A DNA stretch of 14,296 nucleotides from positions 1-14,296 of the forward strand of contig JAITON010000054.1 of NCBI GenBank assembly GCA_031289935.1, in the 5' to 3' direction. Origin of the DNA: Treponema sp. Lineage in GTDB: Bacteria > Spirochaetota > Spirochaetia > Treponematales > Breznakiellaceae. A program made the position numbers and the translations under genes. The notes beneath the pieces are model-generated. The model was not told where the DNA came from. It worked only from the letters and a program-made list of their open reading frames with translations, and made no database searches. Shown here in pieces: positions 12,612 through 14,296 of the stretch; the first letter of the stretch is position 1; each line of letters opens with the position of its first letter.

Positions 12612-13730
12612 CTAGAGGCGGACTATCCGGGAGTTGGTCAGGAGCTGGGGCCCCGCATCGGTGATAAGCACGTCGTTCTCCAGCCGGCAGCCCCCCAGGA
12701 CCGGGTGGTAGAGCCCCGGCTCCAGGGTTACGATCATCCCGGCTTTGAGGACATCGGTATTTTCCGCCCGGCTGCTCAGGGCCGGGGCCTCGTGGGTTTC
12801 GAGACCGACCCCATGGCCCAGGCCGTGGGGCATGACCTTGCGGGCCTTGCCGAAGAGATCGTCCACCGCCAGGGCTATGTTCCGGGCCACGGCCCCGCTT
12901 ACCATCAGGGGCAGGGCGGTCCTGGCGGCCTTCTCGACCAGGCTTATCTGTTTTTCCTGGGCCCGGCTCAGGGGCCCCCGGACAAAACTCATGGTTACGT
13001 CGGTGATATAGCCCTGGTACTGGACCCCGAAATCCAGAATGGACATGCCCGGGCCGCCGAAGTCCCTCGACGTATAGGCCGGGAAGGCGTGGATGGCGAA
13101 GCTCCGGGAGGGCCCCGCCGCCAGGGTCTCGAAGCCCAGCCCCTCGCAGCCCTGCCGCCGGCTTTCGGCCTCAAGAAAGAGGGCCGCGTCAAGCTCAGTT
13201 TTGATGACCCCCTCCCGGACCCCCGCCTCGAGCTGGTCGATCAGCCCGTTGGTAATGGCCCCCGCCTCGTGGTATATCCTGATTTCCTCCTCGTCCTTGA
13301 CCGCCCGGTAGTCCCGGACCGCGTCGTGGAGCCCGTTCCTGCGGCAGAGGATGTCATAATCGCCGCTCTCTTCCAGGTATTGCAGGAACAGGGGATAGGG
13401 GGTAACCGGGGGGATTTCCAGCCGGGAACCGTAGGGCGCCTTGAGGAACTCCGCCGCGTTGCGGAGGGCTTCGATGGGCCGCCGGCCGAAATCGCTGTAG
13501 GGGCTTATATGGTCCACCTCCCCGTGGAACCGGGCTATGCTTATGTCCCAGGCCACGAGCAGGGTCCTCTTATCCGCCTGAAGAAAGAGCAGGGCGTCCC
13601 CGGGGTGGCCGCAGAGCCAGCGCAGGGCGGGGTCCCGGCGGCCTTCGGTATCCTCGAACATGGCCATGGCGATACCTTCCCGAACCATCCAGTCGCAGAC
13701 CCGCGCGCGGCGGGCTTCATAATAAGTCAT
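12612..13730 (-). CDS. M24-family Xaa-Pro aminopeptidase/dipeptidase
   Basis: Predicted cytosolic two-metal peptidase of 372 residues that cleaves peptide bonds next to proline; aminopeptidase P and prolidase cannot be separated with certainty. The N-terminal creatinase-like domain spans about 1-145 and the pita-bread catalytic domain about 150-372. All five metal ligands of the fold are present: D233 and D244 (ILDFG...YITD), H306 (HGLGHGVG), E337 (TLEPGLY) and E351 (RLENDVLIT), plus H313 in ETHEAP. No signal peptide or TM segment. The ATG (13730) overlaps the stop of the upstream aldolase gene as ATGA, so the two are probably one transcript. The last codons, before TAG, contain GGACTATCC, which resembles the inner minisatellite core. 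Confidence 0.94.
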   Translation of the reverse strand: MTYYEARRARVCDWMVREGIAMAMFEDTEGRRDPALRWLCGHPGDALLFLQADKRTLLVAWDISIARFHGEVDHISPYSDFGRRPIEALRNAAEFLKAPYGSRLEIPPVTPYPLFLQYLEESGDYDILCRRNGLHDAVRDYRAVKDEEEIRIYHEAGAITNGLIDQLEAGVREGVIKTELDAALFLEAESRRQGCEGLGFETLAAGPSRSFAIHAFPAYTSRDFGGPGMSILDFGVQYQGYITDVTMSFVRGPLSRAQEKQISLVEKAARTALPLMVSGAVARNIALAVDDLFGKARKVMPHGLGHGVGLETHEAPALSSRAENTDVLKAGMIVTLEPGLYHPVLGGCRLENDVLITDAGPQLLTNSRIVRL

Positions 13731-14296
13731 AAGCTGAATACTTCCTTTGCAGTTTTGATGATGCGGTCCAATTCGGCATCTCCTATCCAGTAATGGGTCA
13801 CGAAGCGGAACTGCCCCGCGCCGGGGGGGCTGATCTTGACCCCCCCCTGGGCAAAGCCTTCCACGATCCTTTGGGCGGTTCCGGGTTCCCGGGCCGGGGG
13901 AAAGCTGAAGAAAACCATGTTGATGTCCCCCTCCTCCAGGCTGATGCCGGGGATGGCCCCCAGGGCCGATGCCAGCTTCCGGGCCCGGGCGTGGTCCTCG
14001 TTCAGGCGGGCCGTCTGCTCGGTCAGGGCGAGGATACCGGCGGCGGCCAGCACCCCCGCCTGTCTGAGGCCGCCCCCCAGTATCTTCCGCTTAAGACGGG
14101 CCTCGGCGATAAAGTCCCTGGGGCCGGCCAGGAGGGAGCCCACCGGGGCGCAGAGCCCCTTGGACAGGCAGAACATCACCGAGTCCACCCGGGCGGCAAT
14201 GTCCCGGGCTTCCAGGCCCAGGGCGGCGGCGGCGTTAAAGATACGGGCCCCGTCCAGGTGTACCGGAAGGCCCCACGCACGGGCGGTCTCCTGCAC
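13727..14296 (-). CDS. ltaE: Low-specificity L-threonine aldolase, C-terminal part (5' end beyond window)
   Basis: PLP-dependent aldolase that splits threonine or allo-threonine to glycine and acetaldehyde. The last 189 residues are visible. Homologues are about 330-350, so roughly 150 N-terminal residues lie outside. Numbered from the first in-window codon, HLDGARIFNAA (13-23) carries the PLP-ring Asp and Arg. SKGLCAPVGS (45-54) contains the Schiff-base lysine K46. KILGGGLRQAGVLAAAGILA (residues about 71-90) is a further family block. The frame is open to the window edge; the first in-window codon is GTG, but there is no reason to take it as the start. It is followed directly by the peptidase gene (ATGA overlap). 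The family assignment is firm; substrate preference is not visible. Confidence 0.93.
   Translation of the reverse strand: MQETARAWGLPVHLDGARIFNAAAALGLEARDIAARVDSVMFCLSKGLCAPVGSLLAGPRDFIAEARLKRKILGGGLRQAGVLAAAGILALTEQTARLNEDHARARKLASALGAIPGISLEEGDINMVFFSFPPAREPGTAQRIVEGFAQGGVKISPPGAGQFRFVTHYWIGDAELDRIIKTAKEVFSL

Overview
The window looks like chromosomal DNA from a spirochaete, most likely a GC-rich, free-living or gut-associated relative of Treponema. The main clue is the gene order moxR, DUF58, a small membrane protein, a first von Willebrand A (VWA) gene and a second VWA gene. This is the order I recall for Borrelia BB0176 to BB0172 and for other spirochaetal Bat ('aerotolerance') clusters. 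The Smr and signal-peptide sequences also fit. The phylum is an inference, and no rRNA or tRNA gene is present to settle it. All genes except infA lie on the minus strand.

Left block (1-4391, minus strand). A MarR-type repressor gene is followed by two genes for a heterodimeric ABC exporter. The first half has a degenerate ATPase site (Asp for the catalytic Glu, Gln for the switch His). The second half has the intact Walker B and switch residues but an altered signature motif, the classic asymmetric pair. A near-consensus promoter and an AT-rich inverted repeat lie upstream of marR, in the gap shared with the divergent infA gene.

Middle (4544-5248). infA (translation initiation factor IF-1, GTG start) is the only plus-strand gene. 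It converges on a stand-alone Smr-domain gene that forms the tail of the Bat operon.

Bat operon (12056 down to 4784, minus strand). The order is moxR ATPase, DUF58 protein, unrecognised one-TM protein, batA (VWA), a batB-batC fusion (VWA plus TPR, with a lipobox-like sequence inside the protein), a batD-batE-like fusion (signal peptide, BatD-like ectodomain, two TM segments, SH3b), then smr. Spacing is 33 bp or less throughout, and several junctions overlap (ATGA, TGATG, or 17-55 bp). The set reads as a MoxR chaperone ATPase acting with VWA proteins on an envelope complex.

Intergenic block (12057-12611). This 555-bp gene-free stretch is the most unusual part of the window. It holds 19 units of a 21-bp minisatellite (three intervals are 20 bp), each built round a GGAC...GTCC palindromic core, so the cores sit two helical turns apart. 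Between the array and the neighbouring peptidase gene are two perfect hairpins with related tips, each followed by the same 15-bp tag. The array ends at a possible promoter for moxR.

Right edge (12612-14296, minus strand). The 3' part of a low-specificity threonine aldolase gene overlaps an M24 Xaa-Pro peptidase gene by ATGA. Sampled by eye, the ABC/marR block is visibly less GC-rich than the Bat block and everything to its right.
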